Shown: positions 14,201 through 25,500 of the stretch, one piece after another | Position numbering within the stretch: the first letter of the stretch is position 1 | Layout of the letters: each line of letters starts with the position of its first letter | Assembly: GCA_964035545.1 (NCBI GenBank) | Contig: OZ037768.1 | Coordinates: 16,983,875 to 17,047,874 of the forward strand | Source of the DNA: Bugula neritina | Taxonomy: Eukaryota > Bryozoa > Gymnolaemata > Cheilostomatida > Bugulidae | Direction: 5' to 3' | Length of the DNA: 64,000 nucleotides | Translations under genes and position numbers: made by a program | Notes under the pieces: generated by a model | Seen by the model: the letters and a program-made list of their open reading frames with translations, nothing else | Database searches by the model: none | What the model was told of the DNA's origin: nothing

Positions 14201-15077
14201 TTGGACGATGAAGACCAGGGGCACAGCTGTGTAGCTGAACTACGAACTTCCCTAGAACTGCTTCGTTCAGAAATGATTGTCAAGCTGGAAGATCAGAAGA
14301 ATGAGTATGAGCTGAGACTGGATGCACAGAGGAGTCATATGGTGCAGAAAGAGGGAGAAATTCAAACAGAAGTGGATGAGCTGAGGGCTCAGGTGGGTGC
14401 AACTTGCCAACGACATAACTGGTTTTAAAGTATTGACTGACAGCATGCTGAACAGGTTTTGCCTGCTGTGTAGATATAGACCCATATGGTAACTAATGTA
14501 ATATATGTTATATGATGCTATAGCAACAGTTCAACTATAAAATGGCTTTAGTTTAGAGGCATTAGACTGTTACTAAGATTTGGGTTTTATTTTGGTTCAA
14601 CGTTTGGTACATCCTCCCAAACAAGATACAACTGTATGGGTGTAGGTATGACTGTTTTATATTTTAAACAAGTGAAACCTCACCTTGCTAATATTAACAG
14701 GAACTAAGGTAATATATAGAAACACTAAAAGTTCCAGTGCTTGATACATTGATGAAAAGATAATTACAATACAATACAGTCCCAACCTCTTTGCCGGTAA
14801 AGCATATATTAATACAGCGACACACTGACTCACTACTTGATAACAGCATTAGATTATTTCAGTCTGCATTGTTGGCTGTGAGCAGGTTAACAGACTGATG
14901 TCTAACGCTAAGCTGCTGATGGAGACACTGAACGAGAGACAGAAAGACATAGACAGACTGGAGGAGAACAGAGGGGAGATGATGAGCTTGATACAGTCAC
15001 TGCAGGAGGAAAGCTGCAACACTTTGAAGGTCACATGTATAAAGTGTCATAGGTCAGACAAGGTCACGGTGCTGTAG
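11272..15077 (+). CDS. RING + TRAF-type zinc finger + coiled-coil protein (RNF151/NRDP1-like E3 ligase)
   Basis: Five exons join in frame into 275 residues: 11272-11477, 12313-12423, 13087-13202, 14190-14392, 14886-15077. All introns are GT-AG. Residues 18-55 form a RING finger: C18-x2-C21-x11-C33-x-H35-x2-C38-x2-C41-x10-C52-x2-D55. The Asp as last zinc ligand (CPED) is as in NRDP1/RNF41 (CPVD), and the MGFDVERF start also matches NRDP1. Next come TRAF-type zinc-finger elements (DAGCDVVCN...GHEEEC, CPSPGCTSMVPRRLLEDH, CPKGCG) arranged as in RNF151. A charged, heptad-rich tail (about residues 160-255) predicts a coiled coil in place of the USP8-binding domain of NRDP1. Expected role: cytosolic E3 ubiquitin ligase; the substrate is unknown. 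The stop assumes read-through of a weak GTCACA site at the end of exon 5; further exons cannot be excluded. Confidence 0.85.
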
Positions 15078-16532
15078 CTGGCAGGGGCAGTCATTATCAT
15101 ACATGACAGCTATTGGTGGAGTTCGCTGATCAATTTTTACATTTCTAAAGAAAAAAATCGGATTAAACCATCATATATATGGTCCTAGTATCAACTTCAA
15201 GTTCTTTACTTTCTATAATGTAGAACTTAGCATGCTATAAGCTATAATTAAAATCTCACGATAAAATTACATATTGTTTCTTTATTGTGGGCCCTTTTTG
15301 ACATAAATCATGACTTATGTAAATCTTGTAGCTCACTATCTTTCATATGCATCTATGCAGCAAAAATATGAGCTCACACGCTGTCGTACACATCTGTGTG
15401 CTAATATAACTTTTGACCTTGTAGGTCAAATTATAGAATATATTATATTTATACTTGTTTGGAAGTTTTGGGAATGTTATTATCTATAGAGCTATATATA
15501 GAATAATTATGTGAAGTATTTGTCTCATTCAGTAATTAGAAAGTGCACTTTGAGTTATTATTGTATTTAATTACTATACTATAATAGTCAGCCCTAAAGA
15601 ATACCTCATGCAGTGGTTTTAATCAGCTGAAACAAAAGGCACTTTGAATTTGGCCAACAAACTCTACATGACATTTCAGGAGGGTGGGTTATGCCAGGCA
15701 TCTTTACACTTCTGAGTAACAGCTAGTTCTTAGTCTATGACAACTTGTATAGAATGTGGTTGTTGTTTTGCTACAAAATCAATATTTTCACACTGTCTTA
15801 CATTATTCAGTCGGATGTGTGTGTCTAATAGGACTAATAGTATTGCTTATATATATGCCTGAGCTTTCAGATCTCATTATCTTCATTTAATTTTAAACTT
15901 TCTGTGTGAAACAGACCTAATTTTGTGCAAACCTGATACTCAAGTATTATATTATATTTTTATCCAGCTAAGTGTACATCTTGATATTATTTTTCATGTA
16001 ATTTTAATGATATTTACAACTCATATATTTTATGATGCTTTTAAAAATAAACCTATGGTTTTACAGATATTCAATAAAAAGTTTCAATAGGTGTTTTTAT
16101 TGGTAAACAACAAAAAATGCTTAGGTAATTAAATGTTATACATTTTATCACCCTTCATTGCATTGTAGTGCTAAATGTATTGTATTATAATACTATACAA
16201 ACAAAACCATGGCAGGTAAATACATTCTTTCAGTTCAGTAACAGTCTTATAATAATAGGTGATAACATCGATAACAGAATATGGAAACTAGCAGCCAAAT
16301 TAAGTGCATGTAACACCATAGATTATTTTCTGATGTAAAAATAGCACAAGTGCTGTAAAATGTAAACAGCGTTGATTGCGGCATACTGTGCCACACAAGA
16401 CACTACAGTAGCTCAGTTACTCTATCAAACTACATGGGTTAACCAATTCTCATAACATAAATTTATAGGTAACAAATCAACAACAACTTCATAACCTAAC
16501 CTGCTGTTTGTATTATGTACACATAAGTAAGG
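15078..16532. other. Shared 3' intergenic region of two convergent genes
   Basis: Non-coding region between the stop codons of the plus-strand RING gene and the minus-strand colmedin gene. It holds candidate poly(A) signals for both strands (16046, 16073 and 16096) and otherwise only AT-rich DNA. Confidence 0.6.
16046..16101. terminator. Candidate convergent poly(A) signals
   Basis: AATAAA occurs on the plus strand at 16046-16051 and 16073-16078, and on the minus strand (TTTATT as read) at 16096-16101. If used, the two mRNAs would end tail to tail and overlap slightly; the RING mRNA would have a 3' UTR of about 1 kb and the colmedin mRNA one of about 0.4 kb. Based on motif and position only. 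Confidence 0.35.
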
Positions 16533-19500
16533 CTATTCCGCACGAATTGGCTGCACAACTATGTTTTTACCATCCCATGCCATAATTGCTGTGTTGTCAG
16601 GCCGATAGGACAACATTCTGTTGTTCCTAAATGCGTTTGTGAAGGGTAAAGATAAGTCAACTTCGCTGTTGGAATATAAGTCATACGCAAATGAGATCTG
16701 GCTATTTAGCTCAGTGCCACTTTCTAGAAGGTACAAGATTCCTTGAGCTATGAAAGCATTGGAGTAGTCTGCTCTTGATACTGTTATGTTCCAAGTTTTT
16801 TCTATCTCTACATAATTGGGTTCAAGTTTTGAAACCATCAAAGTGTTGGGTAATGCAGGCTCAACAATATCAGGCTTATAAGCATACAAGACCCATAGTC
16901 CATTTTCATCAACTGCCAGATCGTAGTAATTGTAGCTTGTGCCGAAAAGAGTCTCAGAACCCCTGTGTAAGGAGCTCGCTATCTTTAGCTGGGTGGTCTT
17001 TGATCGGGAATCAAGGTCATACCGAGCTATGGCGTCTAAACCAGCACTGCAAACAACACAACAGCATTTTCTTTAAAAATTATAGTTTAATGCTACCAAA
17101 AATGAAGTGTTTTAAAACTGTTATTTTGTTTGAAGCATTGTTGTTGGCTCAGCAGCGAATCTACAGTCAAAAGCATTCATGCTTGCAACTTTATTTATTA
17201 GTAGAAAAAGTCTACATGGTTCAAAAAATCAGGTGATGTGGATCGCTGTGTTGCATTGTGGTATGCTAATTGGCATGAAGCTATATATTTGCAGTAAATT
17301 AATTTATTACTCATTATAATATATTATTCCATATACTCTATAGGACCTAGAGTAAAGGTTTTTATAGTGTTGATAGTGTATGTTTGAAATATTATTTAGC
17401 CACTTGCTGTAAAAGCTGTAGCCTCACTTAAACAAGGTTATGTCGAACATAAAACCCTATACTTTTTAAATGAGCACAAGTCGTACACTTTCTTCAAAAT
17501 AAATTTTATTTAAATTATTTTAGCACAAACTTTATTCATGTTAGCAATTGGATATAAAAGATTTCCCTCAATATGGTAAAGCACCAACATTATGACAGCC
17601 TTTGTTACCCAACTTATAAATTAAAGAGAAGACAACCCCATAACACATCTACATACCTTTGGTAGTAGAATGCTCCTCTGTAAATTGCACCACCAGTCCC
17701 ATAGAACTGATCTTGTATGTTATAAACTTTGCTGTAGTTTCCTGTTTTAGACGAAAATTCATCTTCTGAAGCGAATTCATATATTGAACGACCAGTGAAA
17801 TGATAGGTCAGATAATATTTGCCCTGGTAAGAAAATGGAAAAATTATTAGTAAAGCATTATTTACTACTCGCCATTGCCTGGTAAATTGCAATAGAGTAT
17901 AGCAACTTCAAAAACTAGTATTTCACCTTTGTGGTTGGTGTGGGGTCACTATCAACCATCCAAGACCCCCAGTCACTGTCTGTTGTTCTGAGAAGCACAG
18001 GCTTGCCAATTATCTTTATAGTCAAATCTGTAAGAAAATTTGTTATGGAACTGTAAGCAGTAGATAGCAGTTTTCACACTACTTTAAGCTTTGCATTGCC
18101 TTTCAAATCCTCATTTATGATGCGGAGTGACTATAAGAATTTAAAATCAAATAATGAGCACTTTTTGAAGCTACAGAAATAGTATCTGTCAACAATGAGA
18201 TGACTGTTGACTAATCTATAACTCTTATAAACTAACTTCCTATAATTAAAATGCAAAGAAAAATGCAAAGTTAGAGAAGTTTTATATTTTAATCAGGTGC
18301 TATGGAGTCGCTTATCATGACTATCCTAAAAAATTAATGCAGCATAAAAGCCAAAGCTTATAACCAAATAGTGGTTTTGGATTTTGCAAAAGCTGAATGT
18401 TTGTACATTGTTCCTACCTTCTTTTCGTTCAGGTATAGTTGTATTCTGGTACAACAAAAAGGTGGGTGGTGACCCTGCCAAATAGACACGAGTATAGGTA
18501 CAACACAAAACAGCTACAAATACACACTGAGACTTTGAATTGTACAGCTATGAAACATACACATATACAAGTAGGTTACATTCTACACAGTACATACAAT
18601 GAGCCTATATACACAGTAGGCCTATACACATGACACATTTGTAAGTCTAACATAAAGTTTGAATAAGCCAAAGCCTACTACAATCAAAATTGAATCTTTA
18701 TATCAAGTCTTTTTTTATCATGTGATCTAACGCTTACTTGGAATTGATCACGCGATAATTACATGTAGCATGCTTTGGCATTTAAGATGGAAGAAGAAAG
18801 AGAAAAGAAAAAAAAACAGAAATTTTATGTTTAAATGGCTCAGGTTATTTTGAGCACACTGAGTAGCAATATGTACTTTAACCTGCCGACTGGTAAACAT
18901 TGTGGGTATTAGTAGACTTGTAAATTTCCATATAACTATATGTGTATCCTATACCAGGTAAAATACGGTGTTTACTATCTACATGATATGCTAAATGTCA
19001 TGCTATGCAGACAGGAATATATATAATATTTCATAGTATACACAACATTTACTTGTAGTTTAAGTTATACAATACCAGTGCTGCTACCTATAATCAGATA
19101 TCATAGAAAGACAATGTTCAGCAGTATTGGCTACAAATTATAAAAAGTATTGCAAACTATAAAGCATCTGTGGTCTACAATCAGTGTTTTAGCCTATAGG
19201 AGAAGCGAAAATCTATATATTGGGTGGATTTTTAAATGACTTAAAGTTTGAAGCAAATTTTACCCGGCTGATCTTTTTGGACATCACTTACTGCACAATC
19301 ACTACCAACCGCTGAGAACATAAAATATTATTTTATAACTGTAAAATTAAAAAAAGTGCCATTTAGTGATGAATATATTTACTTTTTGAATTGATGTTAT
19401 GCACATGCACAACTTGTTGCATGGATGTTATAGAAATTTTAGAAGTTTCAACAGGCTGATACATAAAAAATCTTAAACTATGCTATTATTCAACATAGGC

Positions 19501-22500
19501 ACAAAAGTCATTGTTAGCAGTCACACTGGCTATTTCAACTGAATGCTGCTATTATTATTTTATATAAACCATCAGTGATTCTCAACTTACTTTGACACAC
19601 TCCAGGGTCACCTTTCTCTCCGGGTGGTCCGACCAAACCTGGAAAAAAATAAATATGGTGCTGTGATGCTATACAGACTAGAGTTACTATATTCTTCCTA
19701 TCTGAGTATCTTTTAACATGTAGTGAACATTAGACACAGTATACTTGTATTTTGGGAGTTGTCGTTTTTGTGCAGAAAAGGAAGACAAATCCTTATTTAA
19801 AAAACTAAAATATGCTGAGTTTATAGGAGAGTGCTTCAGTTGTAGCATACTCCGAATGATACTCACTATCTGAAAGGTAGTTAACAAATCATTTGAAGAT
19901 ACTACATTTCTACTCACAAATGTTATAGCAGATACAGCATTGCAAGAAGCTTTGGTATGGACACTGAGTCATCAATCAACATAATTTAATGCAACATGAA
20001 TGTCACTATTAAGCTATGATACCAGCATAGTGTTACACCAGACTAGTGTGACACTAGTACAGTGTGACATCAGCAGAATGTGAGACCAGTATGCTGTGAC
20101 ACCAGTATAGTGTGAAACCAGCATAAAGTGGCACCAGTACAATGTGACACCAGTATAGTGTGAAACCAGCATAAAGTGGCACCAGTACAGTGTGACACCA
20201 GTATGCTGTGACACCCAATATGCTGTGACACCCAGTATGCTGCGACACAATTATTGTAACAATAATTATACACTCACATTCACATTGTATAGCATCTCCT
20301 GGTTCACCTTTTAGTCCTAAAAAGCATATAACAATTTGTTATTAATCACAAACAGAGATTTTCTGCAGATTGCTAAGTTTATCTTTAGTATCAACTTGAA
20401 ATAAAAGTATTCTTTCAAGTCATCCTGGACATAATGTATGTGCTGTAACTGTAACTTTTATTCAGATATCTGAGATTTAAAATGCTACAAATTATACACA
20501 TGTAAGCACACACGCGCATATGGGAGGGAGAAGGGTGTGTGTGTGTGTGTGTGCTCGCGCGTGAGTGTGTGTATCTTTGGAAGCAAAGTTTTCCACAGCA
20601 AAGCTGTTTAGTAAAGAAAGTAAACATGCAGAGGGAAAAGTATAGTCAAAATATTCCACAAGTTGCAAAAACTTACAGTGAATTATAGCATATAGCACAA
20701 GAGGATAGGAGGGCATTTCAGTCATAAGCGTAAAACATGTTACAATGGAAGATGGCATATACTGCATAAGCAGCCCTACAGTTGCTCTTATTACAAGCAC
20801 ATAAATGGCTTTTATTCCTAAATATCATAAGCATACTATACATTGTGTCCTATAGGTGCATGACTCATTTTAGTATATTTATAACGGGATAACTCCCTCA
20901 AGGGACAATGTTACCTCGCTTTCCTCTGCGACCTGTGTCGCCAGGTGATCCGACAACACCCGGTTCACCCTTTGCCCCTATTGGCCCTACAAGACAGTGT
21001 TAGTAGCAGTTGCAGTGCATAGTAAGCAACATAAGTAACACAATGCAAATGCAAAAAAGCAAGCAAGCAGAGATACAAAAAATAGTCAATAAGCGAGACT
21101 GATGACACAAAAAGCGTTCAAACACTCAAGTAAATGCCTTTAGAAGAAATTTATAATAGCAAGAGTCCAACAGCATATCATCTGCATATAGGTGATGCAT
21201 ATTTACTCTTAGTGACACACAGAAAGACTACCTTTAAGAAATTGGGTGATATTATATTTCAACAAAGTTTCTGCGGTTAGAATGGGAGCATCTCCTTTTT
21301 CTCCCTTCTGCCCTATCAATCCACTTAGGCCTAGGGTTAGAGCAAGTAAGGTGAAGCATATTGGTGTTACAGTCAAACAAGGGACATGCCTGCGAGGCAT
21401 GACAATAGGAAAAATAAAATGTGTGGTGACTCTGATTAAATAGATTCCTTAATAAATTAGATTCCTTAGGAAAGGCCAACAGCTGTTTCCATAAACTCTG
21501 GCATTTATTGCAATAACATATCAAAAATGATTCACATTTTTTTTATAAATAAACTACTTTGGCCATTATTTAAAATCTCAAAACAACATTTTTTCTAAAT
21601 AATAATTAGATTTCAGCATAATAGTTCAATATGTTGCAAAACAGACAATGTAAAATACTGTAAATGAATTTCAATATGGTATGACCAGGGTACATTCTAT
21701 TTTGAGAGAAACTCATGTTGAAGTTATTTCAGTGTAGCTGCAGCAGATATTCCTACTATACATTGTGTAAGTTATAGAGCCAGTATGCACTGTGTGAATG
21801 TGTGGGTCTTAGAGTACATGTATGTTACACAAACCTGTAGCACCTGGTAACCCATCACTTCCAGGAATCCCATTTACACCTGGTAAACCTATTGGACCCT
21901 GCAACCCCATATCTCCAGGTTCTCCGGGCAAACCTGGAGCACCTATTACTCCATTATCGCCTTTAGAACCTTTTTCTCCAGGAGAACCCGAAGGTCCGGG
22001 TAAACCTGGGGAGCCTGATAAGCCTGTCATACCAGTTTTTCCAGATAAACCAGGTAACCCTGGCTCTCCCTTTTCTCCTGGAAAATTGTGTATTGTCCAC
22101 AATTTGGTGAATATAAAAGATTTAATTTATAAATGTTATTTTCAATACTAGTGCATTCAATGAAATGATATAATTTGCGTTTTTAAAAGTTATGAATGTA
22201 TATCTACTGCACATGGTAATATATATAATCTGTTTAATGTCAATTTAATCAGTTTTAGGTTGTATTTTTCCAGATTCCTAATATGTAATGCAATTGTTGT
22301 CACTCTATAGTCTATACACACCTTTTTCGGCTACTTGTTCTGACGTAAAATTATTTACAATCCCTGGATCCCCCTTAGCGCCTTTTAGTCCTGTAATGAC
22401 AACTATTCCTATAACACTCCTTATTTATAGTTTATTTAGTTGACCCTACGATATTCAGCTTTGTATGACTACTATATTTACTGTACTTTTGGAAACTAGA

Positions 22501-25500
22501 ACAAAGTTAGTCATCTATCAAGTATAATGAATATGATAATATTTTATAATTATAACAAAAAGATAGCTGCTAAGACCAAAATTATTTAGGACTAAGTATG
22601 ATGCATTACACACCCACACAACTCATCATGCAACCCTTTTTTATGAATTAAAATGGTGTAAATGCATACAATGCTAATGCTAAAAGTGTGTGTAAACTAA
22701 TAAAAGCTATATTTATACACGTGGAGTAGGTCATATGACTTTTGTTATGCCTGAATTTAAACCCATATAGCTCCTAAAACAAAATGTTTCATCATATAAA
22801 TATTTTTCAGGTAAAAAACCCAATAATGCATAAATGATGCATAAATGCCTTGCAGCTTAGCATAATTAATGAAGTTGAGCAACTTAGTTTTTTGCATTAA
22901 ATAGTTTTTCAAAGATAAATGAAGGAATAGTTTTAATACAATCAAATGTTTGTTTTGACTGAATATAATAATGTAAATGATATCATCGAGAAATTATTTA
23001 AACTAGAGAAGTTTGGATTTAAAATGCTCATATCTGACTAAAAAGTAATAAGTGGGTCAATCAGAAAATAATTGCAATAATTGATATTATCTTGCAAACC
23101 AATAATCCTGCTAATTGCATGCCTGTAGCTATTCCAATTTTTTCCAATAATTTATATTTGTCAACACCTAATTACAACATACATTATACTAGTAAATATT
23201 ATTGCATCCTTAAAGCCACTATGATTTTTGGCATACCACTACTATAGTTGTTGCAAATCAACACTAACCACATAAACAACCAAGCCGCACCCACCTTTCT
23301 GCTAAATGGCAATTGTACCAGCACTAGCTGATTTTCAACAACCAATATAGTTGCAGGCACAATGGTATTTACAACTGAACATGATAATTGGCCCACCACT
23401 CTTATACCAACCATATAATATGCTGAGTATATAATGAGGTCTCTAAAGTTTATATATAAAGTACTTTATAAAAAAGTGGGTGTAAGAGCAGACCACAATA
23501 TGTATAATGCAAACATGATAATTTGTTTATTCTAACCAATTGTCTCTAACCTTAAGAGCAGAATTAGAAGAATCAGTGTTGGCTGCCCCTATGTTTATAG
23601 AGCAGATATTAAAAATTAAACTGTGTGAGGGTGTTCTCTAAGAAATAGCTAGAACAGCTTTTCATTTATACGTAGTGGTGAAGAAATTTAATAGCTTAGG
23701 TTCTTTGATTTTTTTATAACTTTATGCACGGCTTTGAAAGAGCACGTAGCATTTTCTATAGAAGATAATAAATCTAGACAATGGGTCAATACTGCTTACT
23801 TGGTGGAGAATTTGAGAATATTGTTAAAATCAGAGTGTTGTAGGAGCTTCAGTAAAATATGTAATAATTATATTAAAGTGTATGGCTAATGGTTCTGCTT
23901 GATTTGTAACTAATATATGCTTGCAGGTTGAATGTCTGGTAAAACAGGCTATTAATTATTTGCACTTATTTTAGAAAATTTATTAGAAATTGATTGAATA
24001 GCAGCAACTTATAATTACCCAACCTTTAATTATTTCTTGAGAAATATATTTCCTAAATAAATAGAAGTGCAGACAAATTTCAAAGTACTTAATAAAGACT
24101 AGCTGCAGCAGAAATAGACACACACTGTGCACTTTGTGAAGAAACTTTCATATGCTCAAACCAACTCACAGATATCTACTACTAACAACGAGCTGTGAGT
24201 GAACCACCCTTAATACTATACCGATTATATAACTAAATTGTCTACAAGCTGGATTGCAAGATGAAGACCTTGAACACAGTTTGATGAGTGCGTAGCTTCC
24301 TCTGTCTCCTTTCGGGCCCCTACACCCCGGCCTACCTGTCAACCCTGACCAGCCTCTCGCTCCAACCCGTCCTTTTTCAAAAAAACAGCAATTACCTGTT
24401 TGATAATGCAATTAGACAGAAGGACAGCAATTTTAGATTTGTGGAGCTGAGGAACATTTGTTGCTCTCAGTTTATTGGACTGAGCCACAACACATTGTAT
24501 TGACATCTGATGGTTATATCTTTAAAGAACTAGTTCACACACTTCCATACAGAAACAGGATGTGGTATATAGCAGCAATGGGATCATCTTAGCAGTGGTA
24601 CATGTATAGCAGCAATGGGGTCATGGTAAAAGGGTAGTAGTGGTTCATAGCAGCCAAAAAAGGTCACGGTAGGAGGGATACATAGCAGCACTATAGTAGT
24701 AAAGCAGGTATGGCATTAGTACTGGGAAAAAGCAGCAAACATACAGGGGATAAGAAGTTAACAAGTCGTCATCTAATTGTTGTTCTGGCCCACACTACAC
24801 TTATAGTGGTGCATTTTAAACATGGTTAAAATATGATATATCTAGATTTTTAGTTAAAACATAAAATGCTAGACTGCCAGCTATTTACCGTAGATGAAGA
24901 TTTTCAATTAAACTGAAACTCTAATTCACTACGTTCTCATGCATCAATGAAAAATTCTAAGCATATGGTGGCGTAGTGATTGATCAACCATTCCCAAAGC
25001 TTCCTACTCCAAGATAATGGGAGCAAAATTATTATTGATCAGCATAAGTGTTGATTTTTATCTTGTGGCTTGGGCTTTTAGTTTTTCACCCAATGTTGAG
25101 GTCTGAGTGTGTTTGCTGTTTTCTTTTATGAACAGACAATTTCTAATAGTCTACAAATCTGCCGAAATTGAAGGCATCATAACACTACTGATGCACCCTT
25201 TCTCCCAGCTATAAAACTGCTAACTGGCGTGTAGCATCTTACAATTCTGCTTTAGCTGATACGTCAAAAACATCTTATAATGTTCTTTCCCTTAAGTTTT
25301 GCAGTTGATCATTTAAAAAAGCTGGCAGCCGCGTATATTGTTTAAACTACCTTTACAACAGGTCTCCTTAAAGACATAAAAACTTGTCAGTTTTTATGTT
25401 GAAATATTTTGTATTTATTTAGCATGTTTTAAACTCTTTTTGTTGATAAACTACAAACTACTGGGTATATTATACCCGGACTGTCTAACCTGGCAATCCT

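Noticed and set aside
19292-19311. A 20-nt microexon with good splice sites on both sides in the colmedin gene
   Set aside because: Inclusion would shift the frame (the flanking exons need a multiple of 3) and destroy the olfactomedin domain. It could at most be a poison exon.
20014-20273. Three minus-strand open frames of 64-78 codons with a Tyr-Trp-Cys-His repeat
   Set aside because: They follow from a 16-bp intronic minisatellite read in three frames; there are no signals of a gene.
21209-21400. Minus-strand start [24 protein letters not shown], resembling a signal peptide leading into a collagen exon
   Set aside because: The hydrophobic part is mostly intron and polypyrimidine sequence before a CCCTAG acceptor, and the exon continues the colmedin frame in phase. 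An alternative promoter is possible but not supported.
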